The notes beneath the pieces are model-generated. The model did no database searches. It was not told where the DNA came from and saw nothing but the letters and a program-made list of their open reading frames with translations. 64,000 nt of DNA, taken from NCBI GenBank assembly GCA_026625625.1, contig CP113055.1, forward strand, positions 2,897,001-2,961,000, in the 5' to 3' direction. Positions 38,510-47,387 of this stretch are shown here, in pieces. The translations under genes and the position numbers were made by a program. Origin of the DNA: Blastomonas sp. SL216 (GTDB lineage: Bacteria; Pseudomonadota; Alphaproteobacteria; Sphingomonadales; Sphingomonadaceae). Position 1 is the first letter of the stretch. The number at the start of each line of letters is the position of its first letter.

Positions 38510-40774
38510 TCAGCCGACCACGCCGGACGAGGCGAGCAGCGCCAGCGTCAGCAGGTCGCCTGCGGTCGAGGACATCGCGGCGATCTGCACGGGCTTTTCC
38601 ATGCCGATCAGCATCGGACCGATCATAGCATCGCCGCCCAGTTCGCGCAGCAGCTTGGCCGAAAGATTGGCCGATTGCAGGCCGGGCATGATCAGCACAT
38701 TGGCCGGGGCCGACAGGCGGCAGAACGGATAATTGGCCATCAGCCGCGGGTTGAGCGCAACGTCGGGCGACATCTCGCCTTCATATTCGAAGGCGACCCC
38801 GCGCTGGTCGAGAATGCTCACCGCGTCGCGAATATTGTCCAGCCAGCGCCCCGAGGGGTTGCCGAAATTGGAATAGGACAGGAACGCCACGCGCGGTTCA
38901 TGCCCCAGACGCCGCGCCACATGCGCGGTATTTTCCGCAATGCACGCCAGCTCCTCGGCATCGGGGCGTTCGTTGACCGTGGTATCGGCCAGGAACACGG
39001 TGTGGCTCTTGCCGACCATGACATGGATGCCGAACGGGGTTTCGCCCGGCTTGGGATCGAGCACGCGGCGGATTTCGCGCATCGACTGGCCGAAGGTGCG
39101 GGTGATGCCGGTCAGCATCGCATCGGCCTCGCCCAGATGGAGCAGCGCGGAGCCGAAGATGTTGCGGTCCTGGTTGACCATGCGCTTGACGTCGCGCTTG
39201 AGGTAACCGCGGCGCTGCAGCCGTTCGTACAGCACGTCGACCATATGCGGCACCAGCGGCGAGTTGGTGCTGTTGTGCACCTCGAACGCCATCGGATCGT
39301 CGACCGCCAGTTCCTTCAGCTTGTCGCGCACCCGCTGTTCGCGGCCGACCAGCACCGGCGTGCCATAGCCGCCATCGCGGAACTGGATCGCGGCGCGCAG
39401 CACCACCTCTTCCTCGGCCTCGGCAAACACCACGCGCTTGGGATTGGCACGGGCATCGGTATAGACCTGGGTCAGCACCGCCGTGGTCGGGTTGAGCCGG
39501 CTCTTGAGCGAATGGCGATAGGCCGCCATGTCCTCGATCGGCTTTTGCGCGACGCCGGTGTCCATCGCCGCCTGCGCCACCGCGCCCGAGACGACCTCCA
39601 TCAGCCGCGGATCGAACGGCGCGGGGATGATGTAATCGACGCCGAATTTCTGCGTCGCGCCGCCATAGGCCGCCGCCACCTCTTCGGGCACCTGCTCGCG
39701 CGCCAGCTCGGCAATGGCCTTGGCCGCCGCGATCTTCATCTCCTCGTTGATCGCCGTCGCGCGCACATCGAGCGCACCGCGGAAGATGAAGGGGAAGCCC
39801 AGCACATTGTTGACCTGGTTGGGATAATCCGACCGGCCGGTGGCGATGATCGCATCGGGCCGCGCCGCCTTGGCATCGGGCGGGGTGATTTCGGGGTCCG
39901 GGTTGGCCATGGCGAAGATGATCGGCGAAGGCGCCATCTTCATCACCATTTCGGGCTTGAGCGCGCCGGCTGCCGACAGGCCGAGGAAGATATCCGCGCC
40001 GTCGAGCGCTTCTTCCAGCGTCCGCCGGTCGGTCTTGGCGGCATGCGCCGACTTCCACTGGTCCAGATCCTCGCGGCCCTGATAGATCACGCCCGAACGA
40101 TCGCACATCAAGACATTGTCGTGCGGCACGCCCATCGCCTTGATCAGCTCGGTACAGGCGATCGCCGCCGCGCCCGCGCCGTTGACCACCATCTTGACGT
40201 CCTTGAGCTCGCGCCCGGTCAGATAGCAGGCGTTGAGCAGACCCGCTGCGGAGATGATCGCGGTGCCATGCTGGTCATCGTGCATGACCGGAATGTTCAT
40301 CCGCTCCTTCAGCGCCTGTTCGATGATGAAACAGGCAGGGGCACCGATATCTTCCAGGTTGATGCCGCCAAAGCTGGGTTCGAGCAGCTCGACGCATTCG
40401 ATGAAGCGGTCGACATCCTCGGTATTCACCTCGATATCGATCGAATCCACATCGGCGAAGCGCTTGAACAGCACCGCCTTGCCTTCCATCACCGGCTTGG
40501 AGGCAAGTGCCCCCAGATTGCCGAGGCCCAGGATCGCGGTACCGTTGGAGATCACCGCGACCAGATTGCCCTTGGCGGTATAGTCATAAGCGGTGGAAGG
40601 ATCTTCGGCGATGGCGCGCACCGGCACGGCAACGCCCGGCGAATAGGCCAGGCTCAGGTCGCGCTGGGTCGCCATCGGCTTGGATGCGATGATCTCGATC
40701 TTGCCGGGACGACCGGCGGAATGGAAATGCAGCGCCTCGCGCTCGGTGAACTGGACGTTGCTTTTCTCGCTCAT
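38510..40774 (-). CDS. maeB: NADP-dependent malic enzyme with phosphotransacetylase-like domain
   Basis: The 754-residue protein decarboxylates malate to pyruvate with NADP. The N-terminal malic part has [38 protein letters not shown] (split by the family's Rossmann-like stretch) and DQHGTAII. From about residue 430 a phosphotransacetylase-like domain follows ([33 protein letters not shown]), which is the usual MaeB arrangement and is thought to be regulatory. I chose ATG 40774 (MSEKSNVQF); nine open codons lie before it. Confidence 0.94.
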   Translation of the reverse strand: MSEKSNVQFTEREALHFHSAGRPGKIEIIASKPMATQRDLSLAYSPGVAVPVRAIAEDPSTAYDYTAKGNLVAVISNGTAILGLGNLGALASKPVMEGKAVLFKRFADVDSIDIEVNTEDVDRFIECVELLEPSFGGINLEDIGAPACFIIEQALKERMNIPVMHDDQHGTAIISAAGLLNACYLTGRELKDVKMVVNGAGAAAIACTELIKAMGVPHDNVLMCDRSGVIYQGREDLDQWKSAHAAKTDRRTLEEALDGADIFLGLSAAGALKPEMVMKMAPSPIIFAMANPDPEITPPDAKAARPDAIIATGRSDYPNQVNNVLGFPFIFRGALDVRATAINEEMKIAAAKAIAELAREQVPEEVAAAYGGATQKFGVDYIIPAPFDPRLMEVVSGAVAQAAMDTGVAQKPIEDMAAYRHSLKSRLNPTTAVLTQVYTDARANPKRVVFAEAEEEVVLRAAIQFRDGGYGTPVLVGREQRVRDKLKELAVDDPMAFEVHNSTNSPLVPHMVDVLYERLQRRGYLKRDVKRMVNQDRNIFGSALLHLGEADAMLTGITRTFGQSMREIRRVLDPKPGETPFGIHVMVGKSHTVFLADTTVNERPDAEELACIAENTAHVARRLGHEPRVAFLSYSNFGNPSGRWLDNIRDAVSILDQRGVAFEYEGEMSPDVALNPRLMANYPFCRLSAPANVLIMPGLQSANLSAKLLRELGGDAMIGPMLIGMEKPVQIAAMSSTAGDLLTLALLASSGVVG

Positions 40775-40945
40775 CGACAGGCCCTTGTCTGGCGGGCGCA
40801 AGCCTGCGTCCGCTGGTTGATCCGATTATGTGCTGCCGCTTGATCCGGCCTGATGGTTTGATGACGCCCCGCTGGGTCTTGCATAGCCGTGACGGTACGG
40901 ATTGGGCAAGTCCAGTCACCAGGAAATGTTGCGCAGCATGCCGCG

Positions 40946-42793
40946 TCAGCTGCCCCCATCGCCGCGCAATGCCGCTGCAACAAGGTCAGTTCGCTGGAAC
41001 AGCAGCATCCGTCCGGTGCCGGGCACGATCTCGGCTTTCGCGCCCGGCCAGAGCGATTGCCAATAGGGCAGCGAATCCGACGCGGAATACATGCTGTCCT
41101 CCGCGCCGCACAGGATGGTGATGGCGCTGCCATCGGCGAGCGGCTGCACGGTATCATGCGGTTCCGACCGGGCGATGGCCAGGAAACCCGCGCCGCCCTG
41201 CATCGCGCTCTGCTGGGTGGAACGGACATAGGCCGCCAGGATTTCCGGGTCCGCCAGCGTCGCCCGATCCGCTGCCGATCCCCCCACCACCTGCAGCACC
41301 AGCCGCTCGACCGTGCGCGCAGAGGCGCGGCGCGACAGATGGGTTGCGAGCGGCGCGACCAGCCCGGGCCGCGAATAGACCAGCCGTTTGACATGGCCGT
41401 GCAGGCCGGTGAGCCGCCCGTCGCGCACCGGGGGCGGTTCGGGATTGAGCACCACCGCACGATCGAAGCGATCGGGATATTGCACGGCGAAATGCGCCAG
41501 CACCATCGTGCCGCCACGCGCCAGGATGCAGGTGCGCGCAATCCCCAGCGCGTCGAGAATCTCGAGAATGTCGAGCATGTTGTGCGCAAGATAATCGCCC
41601 TCGACCATCGAGGTCAGCCCGAAGCCGGGCCGGTCGAGCGTGATCGGCCGGATGCCGCCTGCCTGCAGCGCCGCGATCGCCGTGGCCGGCAGGTGCCGCC
41701 CGGTGGTTGCGGTGTGGAGGCAGATCAGCGGAATGCCCTCGCGCGGACCATGATCGGCGAAGGCGATGCGCCCCGGCCGGTCGCGGCGGGGCAACAGGCG
41801 CAGCGGCTCTGCCCCGCGCGTCGCCACCGACAGGTCGATATCGGTCGCCTCGGCCAGCGCCGCGACCGCCTGGATATGCCCGACCAGCGTGGTCAGCTGG
41901 ACCACCGATTGCAGTTCGCATTGCGCGAAGATCGCCTTGAGCTCTGCCTTGACGATATTGACCGACAGGCCCAGCCGCTGCGCGCATTCCTCGCGCGTCA
42001 GCCCGCGCGCGATCGTGTCGGCGATGCGCGCCTGGCGTTCGCTCAGGCCGAATATGTCGCATAGCACCGGTTCGATGGCGAGATCGCCGGGCTGCTCGCC
42101 GCTTTCGATCTGCAGGCACAAGGCGACGAACTCGCCCTGGCGATGGCACCCCGCCTTGGCCATGGCGGACTTGATCGCATCGCGCCCGGTTTCATAGCCG
42201 ATGCCCTCCATCCGCGCCGCCTCGCGGACATCGCCGCCGCGCACCAGCGCTTCGGCCATGCTGACTTCGCGCGCCGAGAAGCCGAACAGCCGCGCCGCCG
42301 TTGCCAGCCCGCGCGGCTGCAGCGTCGGCGGCAGATGCGCGACCAGCGCATAGTCCGCCACCCCCCGTTCGAGCGCGCGCCGCACCTCTGCTGCCAGCGG
42401 CCAGTGGCGCGCCGCGGCCAGCGGGGCGGCGGCGACCGCGATGAACTTGCCCTTGTCCTCGAGCAGGTACGAGACGCTCGCGCGCCCGGCCCTGAGCGCG
42501 CCCAGCTCCGCCCGCCCCCGGTTGAGCGGCGCGGCCCAGGCGGCAAAGGCAGGATCGGCGATCAATATGGTGCCATCGGCATCGCAGGCGGCAGAGGCAT
42601 AGGCGCGCGGATTGACGAAGGCAGGACCTGCAGGGGCACGGCCCGCATCCTGCGTCAGCGCCTCGGCCAGCGCCTCGGGCGCTTCGGCCAGCAATGCGCC
42701 AAAGCCTTCGGCATCCTCGTGCAGCATGTCGAGCGGGTTCTGCTCGCCGACTGTCGACCGGAACCGTTCCAGAAAGCGCTGTGCGCGGGACAC
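40946..42793 (-). CDS. PAS-like, tandem LuxR-type HTH, alpha/beta hydrolase fusion (pseudo-hydrolase regulator)
   Basis: The protein has about 615 residues in distinct parts. Residues 65-130 look PAS-like (ACDADGTILIADPAF). Two LuxR-type HTH domains follow: 169-228 (GFSAREVSMAEAL) and 248-307 (GLSERQARIADTIARGLT, then QRLGLSVNIVKAELKAIF). Residues 340-615 are an alpha/beta hydrolase (IPLICLHTATTGRHLP, TLDRPGFGLT). At the nucleophile elbow the usual G-x-S-x-G reads ARGGT (425-429), with Gly427 in place of Ser. Where GH-L is expected, PGTGRMLLF gives Arg595 in place of His. So it probably binds a ligand rather than cleaving it. GTG 42793 has GGGGAG six bases upstream; the frame is open 18 codons further. 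Confidence 0.82.
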   Translation of the reverse strand: MSRAQRFLERFRSTVGEQNPLDMLHEDAEGFGALLAEAPEALAEALTQDAGRAPAGPAFVNPRAYASAACDADGTILIADPAFAAWAAPLNRGRAELGALRAGRASVSYLLEDKGKFIAVAAAPLAAARHWPLAAEVRRALERGVADYALVAHLPPTLQPRGLATAARLFGFSAREVSMAEALVRGGDVREAARMEGIGYETGRDAIKSAMAKAGCHRQGEFVALCLQIESGEQPGDLAIEPVLCDIFGLSERQARIADTIARGLTREECAQRLGLSVNIVKAELKAIFAQCELQSVVQLTTLVGHIQAVAALAEATDIDLSVATRGAEPLRLLPRRDRPGRIAFADHGPREGIPLICLHTATTGRHLPATAIAALQAGGIRPITLDRPGFGLTSMVEGDYLAHNMLDILEILDALGIARTCILARGGTMVLAHFAVQYPDRFDRAVVLNPEPPPVRDGRLTGLHGHVKRLVYSRPGLVAPLATHLSRRASARTVERLVLQVVGGSAADRATLADPEILAAYVRSTQQSAMQGGAGFLAIARSEPHDTVQPLADGSAITILCGAEDSMYSASDSLPYWQSLWPGAKAEIVPGTGRMLLFQRTDLVAAALRGDGGS

Positions 42794-42887
42794 GGCGGTG
42801 CTCCCCTGCCTGAAGCGCGACCCATCGGCACCCGCACTGTGTAGCAAGGCCCGCGCCGAGGCAAGCCCCGGCGCAGCGAGGGGAATC

Positions 42888-44075
42888 TCAGCTCGGTACG
42901 GTCGGCGCAGCGATCGGCTTGGGCGGCGCGACGGTAAGGTCGATCTGCTCGAACCGCTTGGTGCCGCCGCGACGGCGGATCAGCGAATTGATCGGCGTCA
43001 CGAACGGCGCGGTCAGGGTGAAGCGTTCGACGCGGTAGCGACCCGCCAGATCGTCAATATCCGCCGCAGGGGTATAGCGCCGCTGGGAAATCGCCTTGAC
43101 CAGCGGCTTGGCCCAGTGGGTCGTTCGGGATCCGCGCAGCACATCGGCGGATTCGACCCGGCCATCGGGCCCGATCGCAAAGCCGATATCCACCCAGTAA
43201 TAGGGATAGTAATCCGATGACCGGCCGGTATCGACCCCCGTTCGGTCGACCATCGGCATGCCGCCCGGCCCATAAGGTGTCGGCATCGGCGGTGCCCAGA
43301 CCAGCATCGGCCCCTGCCGCTTCTGTTCCTGGGTCAGCCTGGCAATCAGCGTCTCGACCGCCTCGACATCGCCTTCGCTGGCGGCAAGCCGCATCGCAAG
43401 AATCTGCGCTGCGGTGCGCATCGTCGTGGCCTGGGGAAGGTCGCTCGCCTGGATGGCATCCAGCAGGTCCTTGGCTTCCGCACGCTTTTTGCTCCGGTAC
43501 AGCATGGCCGCGCGGCCGAGATCGGCGCGCATGGCGATCAGCGGCTGATTGGCGTTCGCCGCGTCCTCTGACAGGTCCTTGAGCTGCTGGATGTTGAAGG
43601 CCGGACTGTCGAGCTGATACTGCGCCTGGACCAGCCGCATCCGCGCCATCAGCGCATTGCTCGATTGCGGCGCGTGCTGATCAAGCAGCCGGGTGGTTGC
43701 CCCGGTCGCGCGCAGCGCCTCGCGCTGGTCGCCATAATGCCAGGCGACGGTTGCCCGCGCCGTGTGCAGCTCGGCCACGGCAAAGGGATCGCTATCGGCC
43801 TGTTTCTTGGTGCGCGACACCGCCCGGCCCAGAGCGGCCCGGGCATCGTTGTAATTGCCTTCGCGGAACTCCGCCTCGGCATAGCGCACCGTTGCGATCA
43901 CATCCTCGCGCACGGTGCATCCGCCCGCCGCGCAGCGTTCGACCGCTGCCTTGAGTTCATCCAGCCTGGCGCCGATGACGACGATCTCGTCCCGCTTGAG
44001 CGGTCCGGGGGTTTGCGCTAGCCCGGCAGCAGAGAGCATCAGCAGCGTGGTCGCGGCAAGCAGGCGATGAGCCAT
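42888..44075 (-). CDS. Exported TPR-like protein with TonB C-terminal domain
   Basis: The 395-residue protein has a signal peptide (MAHRLLAATTLLMLSAAGLAQ) and a helical middle that resembles TPR repeats (for example AEAEFREGNYNDARAALGRA, which is a TPR-like unit). Toward the C-terminus it has a TonB-type segment (VDIGFAIGPDGRVESADVLRG, split, then AISQRRYTPA), as in energy-transducer TonB domains. There is no membrane anchor beyond the signal, so it may work in the periplasm rather than as a true TonB. The start ATG 44075 gives the signal peptide; an upstream frame of 20 codons is open. Confidence 0.65.
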   Translation of the reverse strand: MAHRLLAATTLLMLSAAGLAQTPGPLKRDEIVVIGARLDELKAAVERCAAGGCTVREDVIATVRYAEAEFREGNYNDARAALGRAVSRTKKQADSDPFAVAELHTARATVAWHYGDQREALRATGATTRLLDQHAPQSSNALMARMRLVQAQYQLDSPAFNIQQLKDLSEDAANANQPLIAMRADLGRAAMLYRSKKRAEAKDLLDAIQASDLPQATTMRTAAQILAMRLAASEGDVEAVETLIARLTQEQKRQGPMLVWAPPMPTPYGPGGMPMVDRTGVDTGRSSDYYPYYWVDIGFAIGPDGRVESADVLRGSRTTHWAKPLVKAISQRRYTPAADIDDLAGRYRVERFTLTAPFVTPINSLIRRRGGTKRFEQIDLTVAPPKPIAAPTVPS

Positions 44076-44203
44076 TGGTTTACTCCGTCGCAAGAAAGAA
44101 CCCCCGTGGCGAAGAGTATCATGCGCCTTGCCCACCCGATAGCCGAATAATAGCGCAAGCCGTCACAGAACGGCGGAGAATCAAAGTCAAAATGGAGAGA
44201 CAA

Positions 44204-44983
44204 ATGCCCCTCGTCCTTACTGATATCGCCGATGGCGTCGCCGTTGTGACGCTAAACCGTCCCGAGGCGATGAATGCGCTGTCGTCCGCGCTGCGCGCTG
44301 AACTGGCCGAGGCGATGCTGGCCGTTGCCCGCGACGATGCGGTGCGCGCGGTGGTGCTGACCGGGGCGGGCACACGCGCCTTCACGGCGGGGCTGGACCT
44401 CAAGGAACTGGGCGCCAGCACCGACGGTCTGGGCGCGGCCAATGCCACCGATCCGCAGCGCAATCCGGTCAAGGCCGTCGAGCAATGCGCCAAGCCGGTC
44501 ATCGGCGCGATCAATGGCGTTGCGATCACCGGCGGGTTCGAACTGGCGCTCGCCTGCGACGTGCTGATCGCATCGACCCATGCCCGCTTTGCCGATACCC
44601 ATGCCCGGGTAGGGATCATGCCCGGCTGGGGCCTGTCGCAGAAGCTGTCGCGGATGATCGGCATTTCGCGCGCCAAGGAGCTGTCGCTGACCGGCAATTT
44701 CCTCGACGCCGCCACCGCCGAACGCTGGGGGCTGGTCAACCGCGTGGTGGAACCCGATGCGCTGCTGCCTGCCGCCACCGCACTGGCCCGCGACATGGCG
44801 AATATCGACCCTGCCATGGTCGCGGGCTATAAGGCGCTGATCGATCAGGGCTATGCGCTGCCATTCGGTGAGGGACTGGCGCTGGAGGCGGAACGGTCCG
44901 CCGCTGCCAATGGTCAGGTCGCGCCGGAAGCGGTCGAACAGGCGCGGCTGGCGGTGATGGCGCGCGGCCGCAGCCAGAGCTGA
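44204..44983 (+). CDS. Enoyl-CoA hydratase/isomerase family protein
   Basis: The 259-residue crotonase-fold protein starts at ATG 44204, with GGAGAG five bases upstream. Visible motifs are VVLTGAGTRAFTAGLDLKEL (50-69) for the CoA and oxyanion site, and ITGGFELALACD (108-119), which keeps the first catalytic glutamate (Glu113). The second is not kept: ARFADTHARVGIMPGWG has His133 where the hydratase usually has Glu. This ADTHARVG subgroup is common in actinobacteria and proteobacteria. So it may be an isomerase or other crotonase reaction. It is followed by the acyl-CoA dehydrogenase in the same direction. Confidence 0.9.
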   Translation: MPLVLTDIADGVAVVTLNRPEAMNALSSALRAELAEAMLAVARDDAVRAVVLTGAGTRAFTAGLDLKELGASTDGLGAANATDPQRNPVKAVEQCAKPVIGAINGVAITGGFELALACDVLIASTHARFADTHARVGIMPGWGLSQKLSRMIGISRAKELSLTGNFLDAATAERWGLVNRVVEPDALLPAATALARDMANIDPAMVAGYKALIDQGYALPFGEGLALEAERSAAANGQVAPEAVEQARLAVMARGRSQS

Positions 44984-45012
44984 ACCGTCTTAACCGCGCA
45001 ATTAAATTGCGA

Positions 45013-45028
45013 TTGACGTTTACGTCAA
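45013..45028. promoter_or_regulatory. Palindromic operator candidate
   Basis: TTGACGTTTACGTCAA is a 7-2-7 palindrome (TTGACGT / ACGTCAA) located 72 bases before the ATG of the acyl-CoA dehydrogenase, in an AT-richer stretch. TTGACG can also serve as a -35 hexamer, with TAGACC 18 bases later as a possible -10. The form recalls ACGT-type palindromes bound by MerR-type LiuR regulators upstream of branched-chain acyl-CoA genes. No regulator gene of that type is in the window. Confidence 0.5.
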
Positions 45029-45099
45029 CGGCGCGCTAGACCTTGCAACGCTGCCGCGCGGCATGAATCGTGCGGACGAAGATTCACCGGAGAGAAGCC

Positions 45100-46254
45100 A
45101 TGTCGCTCGATGCCCTTGCCCGCACCGCCTATACGCCCGATCACGAGGCCTTCCGCCAGACCGTCCGCCGCTTCATGCAGGAAGAGGTCGCCCCGAATGC
45201 GGTGAAATGGGACGAGGAAAAGATTGTTCCACGTGAAATCTGGCCCAAGGCAGGTGAGCTTGGCATGCTGTGCCCCACCGTGCCGGAAGAATATGGCGGC
45301 CTGGGCCTCGACTTCGGCTACAACGCCATCGTCAATGAGGAAGCTGCCTATTTCGGCGGATCGCCGCTCGGCTTCTCGCTGCAGTCGGACATCGTGGTCA
45401 ATTATCTGGTCCAGTACGGGTCGGAAGAGCAGAAGCAGAAGTGGCTGCCGCGCCTCGTTTCGGGCGAGACGATCACCGCGATCGCGATGACCGAGCCGGG
45501 CACGGGCTCTGACCTTCAGGGCATCCGCACCACCGCCAAGAAGGACGGCAATCACTACGTCATCAACGGATCGAAGACCTATATCACCAACGGCCAGAAT
45601 GCCGACCTGATCCTGGTGTGCGCCAAGACCGATACCGAAGTGCAGCCCGCATGGAAGGGCGTGTCGATCATCCTCGTCGAAGCCGACCGCGAAGGTTTTG
45701 CGCGCGGCCGCAACCTCGACAAGATCGGCCAGGACGCTGCCGATACCTCGGAGCTGTTCTTCAACGATGTGCGCGTGCCGATGACCAACTGCCTTGGCGA
45801 AGAAGGCAAGGGCTTCATCTATCTGATGAGCGAGCTGCCGCAGGAGCGCCTGTCGATTGCGGTCTCGGCCCAGGCTTCGGCGCAAAAGGCCTATGACGAT
45901 ACCGTCGCCTTCGTGAAGGACCGCAAGGCCTTCGGCAAGACGGTGTTCGATTTCCAGAACACCCGCTTCGTGCTGGCCGACCTCAAGACCAAGCTGCAGG
46001 TAGGCTGGGCGCATCTCGACTGGGCGCTGAACCGCCACGCAACCAAGGAACTGACCGCCGTGGAAGGCGCAGCTGCCAAGCTGTGGCACACCGAACTGCA
46101 GTGGGAAATCATGGACAAGTGCCTGCAGCTGCACGGCGGCGCCGGTTACATGAACGAATATCCCATCGCCCGCGCCTGGCGCGGTGCGCGCGTGACGCGC
46201 ATCTTCGGCGGCACCAATGAAATCATGAAGGAGCTGATCGGTCGCTCGCTCTGA
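45100..46254 (+). CDS. Acyl-CoA dehydrogenase
   Basis: The 384-residue FAD enzyme introduces the alpha-beta double bond in acyl-CoA. Motifs: MTEPGTGSDLQG, GRNLDKIG, LPQERLSIAVSAQ and LQLHGGAGYMNEYPIARAWRG (split). The end reads FGGTNEIMKELIGR, the long-chain/LCAD-like form, in which the catalytic Glu lies elsewhere and not at the YEGT position. The ATG at 45100 follows CCGGAGAGAAGCC, a good ribosome site; 10 upstream open codons are ignored. It forms a small group with the crotonase and the thioesterase genes. Confidence 0.94.
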   Translation: MSLDALARTAYTPDHEAFRQTVRRFMQEEVAPNAVKWDEEKIVPREIWPKAGELGMLCPTVPEEYGGLGLDFGYNAIVNEEAAYFGGSPLGFSLQSDIVVNYLVQYGSEEQKQKWLPRLVSGETITAIAMTEPGTGSDLQGIRTTAKKDGNHYVINGSKTYITNGQNADLILVCAKTDTEVQPAWKGVSIILVEADREGFARGRNLDKIGQDAADTSELFFNDVRVPMTNCLGEEGKGFIYLMSELPQERLSIAVSAQASAQKAYDDTVAFVKDRKAFGKTVFDFQNTRFVLADLKTKLQVGWAHLDWALNRHATKELTAVEGAAAKLWHTELQWEIMDKCLQLHGGAGYMNEYPIARAWRGARVTRIFGGTNEIMKELIGRSL

Positions 46255-46275
46255 GCGGCTGACAGGACCATTTGA

Positions 46276-46716
46276 ATGCCCAGATCAGAATCCTGGCAGC
46301 GCGATCCGGAAAGCTATCCGTTCAGCACCGTAACCGAAACGCGCTTCCAGGATCTGGACCCGCTCGGCCATATCAACAATGTCGCGATGGCGGCGCTGTT
46401 CGAAAATGGCCGGGTCCGGTTCAACCGCAATCTGGGGCTGGAACGCCGCCAGCCCGGCGAACGCTGGCTGATTGCATCGGTGTCGATCGATTATGTGGCC
46501 GAAGCGCATTTCCCCGACCCGGTCGAGGTGATGAGCGGCATCGGACGGATCGGATCGTCGAGCTGGGACATCTATTCCGCTGCCTTCCAGCAGGGGGTAT
46601 GCGTCGCCACCTGCGTCTCGACGCTGGTGCTCACCGACAAGAACGGCCCCAAGCCGATCCCGGAGCCGTTGCGCAAACGCTACGAAGAGCTGCTCGTGCG
46701 CAAGACTGCGGGTTGA
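46276..46716 (+). CDS. Acyl-CoA thioesterase (4HBT hot-dog family)
   Basis: The 146-residue hot-dog-fold protein begins with SYPFSTVTETRFQDLDPLGH (split by the family motif) and has R-F-x-D-x-D-x2-G-H-x-N-N (RFQDLDPLGHINN) near residues 23-35, the 4HBT signature with catalytic Asp. FENGRVRF follows. It should hydrolyse acyl-CoA esters; substrate length is unknown. It is 21 bases after the acyl-CoA dehydrogenase and ends at a strong bidirectional terminator, so the transcript probably stops here. Confidence 0.88.
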   Translation: MPRSESWQRDPESYPFSTVTETRFQDLDPLGHINNVAMAALFENGRVRFNRNLGLERRQPGERWLIASVSIDYVAEAHFPDPVEVMSGIGRIGSSSWDIYSAAFQQGVCVATCVSTLVLTDKNGPKPIPEPLRKRYEELLVRKTAG

Positions 46717-46750
46717 AAAAAGGCCGGAGCATCGCTGCTCCGGCCTTTTT
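46717..46750. terminator. Bidirectional intrinsic terminator
   Basis: GGCCGGAGC (46722-46730) pairs fully with GCTCCGGCC (46737-46745) around a 6-base loop. It is followed by five T on the plus strand and preceded by five A, which form the T-run on the minus strand. It lies between the convergent thioesterase (+) and PRC-barrel (-) genes and can stop both. Confidence 0.9.
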
Positions 46751-46754
46751 GCTG

Positions 46755-47129
46755 TTACCAATAGGGCTGGACCTGCCAGTAATTGTAGACGCTCGACTGA
46801 TAGTCGCGGTCATAGGCGCGGTCACGGTCGCTTTCGGAAAAGCGCGGCGCATCCTTGAGCTGATCGGCGGTGACGTTCACCAGATAGCCACCGAGTTCGG
46901 TGTCATAGCTCAGCTTCGACCAGGGCAGGCTGTGCAGTTCGCTGCCGATGCCCAGAAATCCGCCGACCGAGACGATGACGTCGGTCACGCGGCCTTCGCG
47001 CTTGCTGATCAGCATGTTGGTCACGCTGCCGATCTTCTCGCGGTCGGCGCCATAGACGGCGGTTCCGTCCACGCGATCACTGGAAATGGTGTCCTGCCCG
47101 CGCTCGAGCGTTTTGTCCTGCATGTTCAT
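46755..47129 (-). CDS. PRC-barrel domain protein
   Basis: The 124-residue protein has the PRC-barrel pattern: VDGTAVYGADREKIGSVTNML (split at GSV), then VTDVIVSVGGFLGIGSELHSLPW. This matches small soluble PRC-barrel stress-type proteins common in alphaproteobacteria. After the barrel comes a short Asp/Arg/Tyr-rich tail. The ATG at 47129 has AGGAG eight bases upstream; a second Met is at residue 3. Its function is not defined, but such proteins often accompany stress genes. It is convergent with the thioesterase gene. Confidence 0.88.
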   Translation of the reverse strand: MNMQDKTLERGQDTISSDRVDGTAVYGADREKIGSVTNMLISKREGRVTDVIVSVGGFLGIGSELHSLPWSKLSYDTELGGYLVNVTADQLKDAPRFSESDRDRAYDRDYQSSVYNYWQVQPYW

Positions 47130-47387
47130 CCTGGGTCTCCTGTTGCTGTCCGCCGGATTGCCGTTTTTCGTTGAGGGGGAAATCAGGCTGCTGACCGGAC
47201 CAAGAGGCGGTTTGGGGGCGGCCCGGCCAGCACAGCATCAAGGGATGACCGGCCAAAGCGTTGCTCGAGTCGTCGCATTCCAGCCCTTGACTGCCGACAC
47301 GCTTCTGTTTTTCAACCAGCTCGGCTAGGCTTGGCCAGTGCAGCCGACAGGGCTGAAGGGTTCAGCGGCGCGAGAGAGGATGGCTTG

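Noticed and set aside
38489-38515. Short TGATCA-containing inverted repeat between the hybrid kinase and maeB stops
   Set aside because: It is only 6-7 bp, includes stop codons and has no T-run, so terminator function is not supported.
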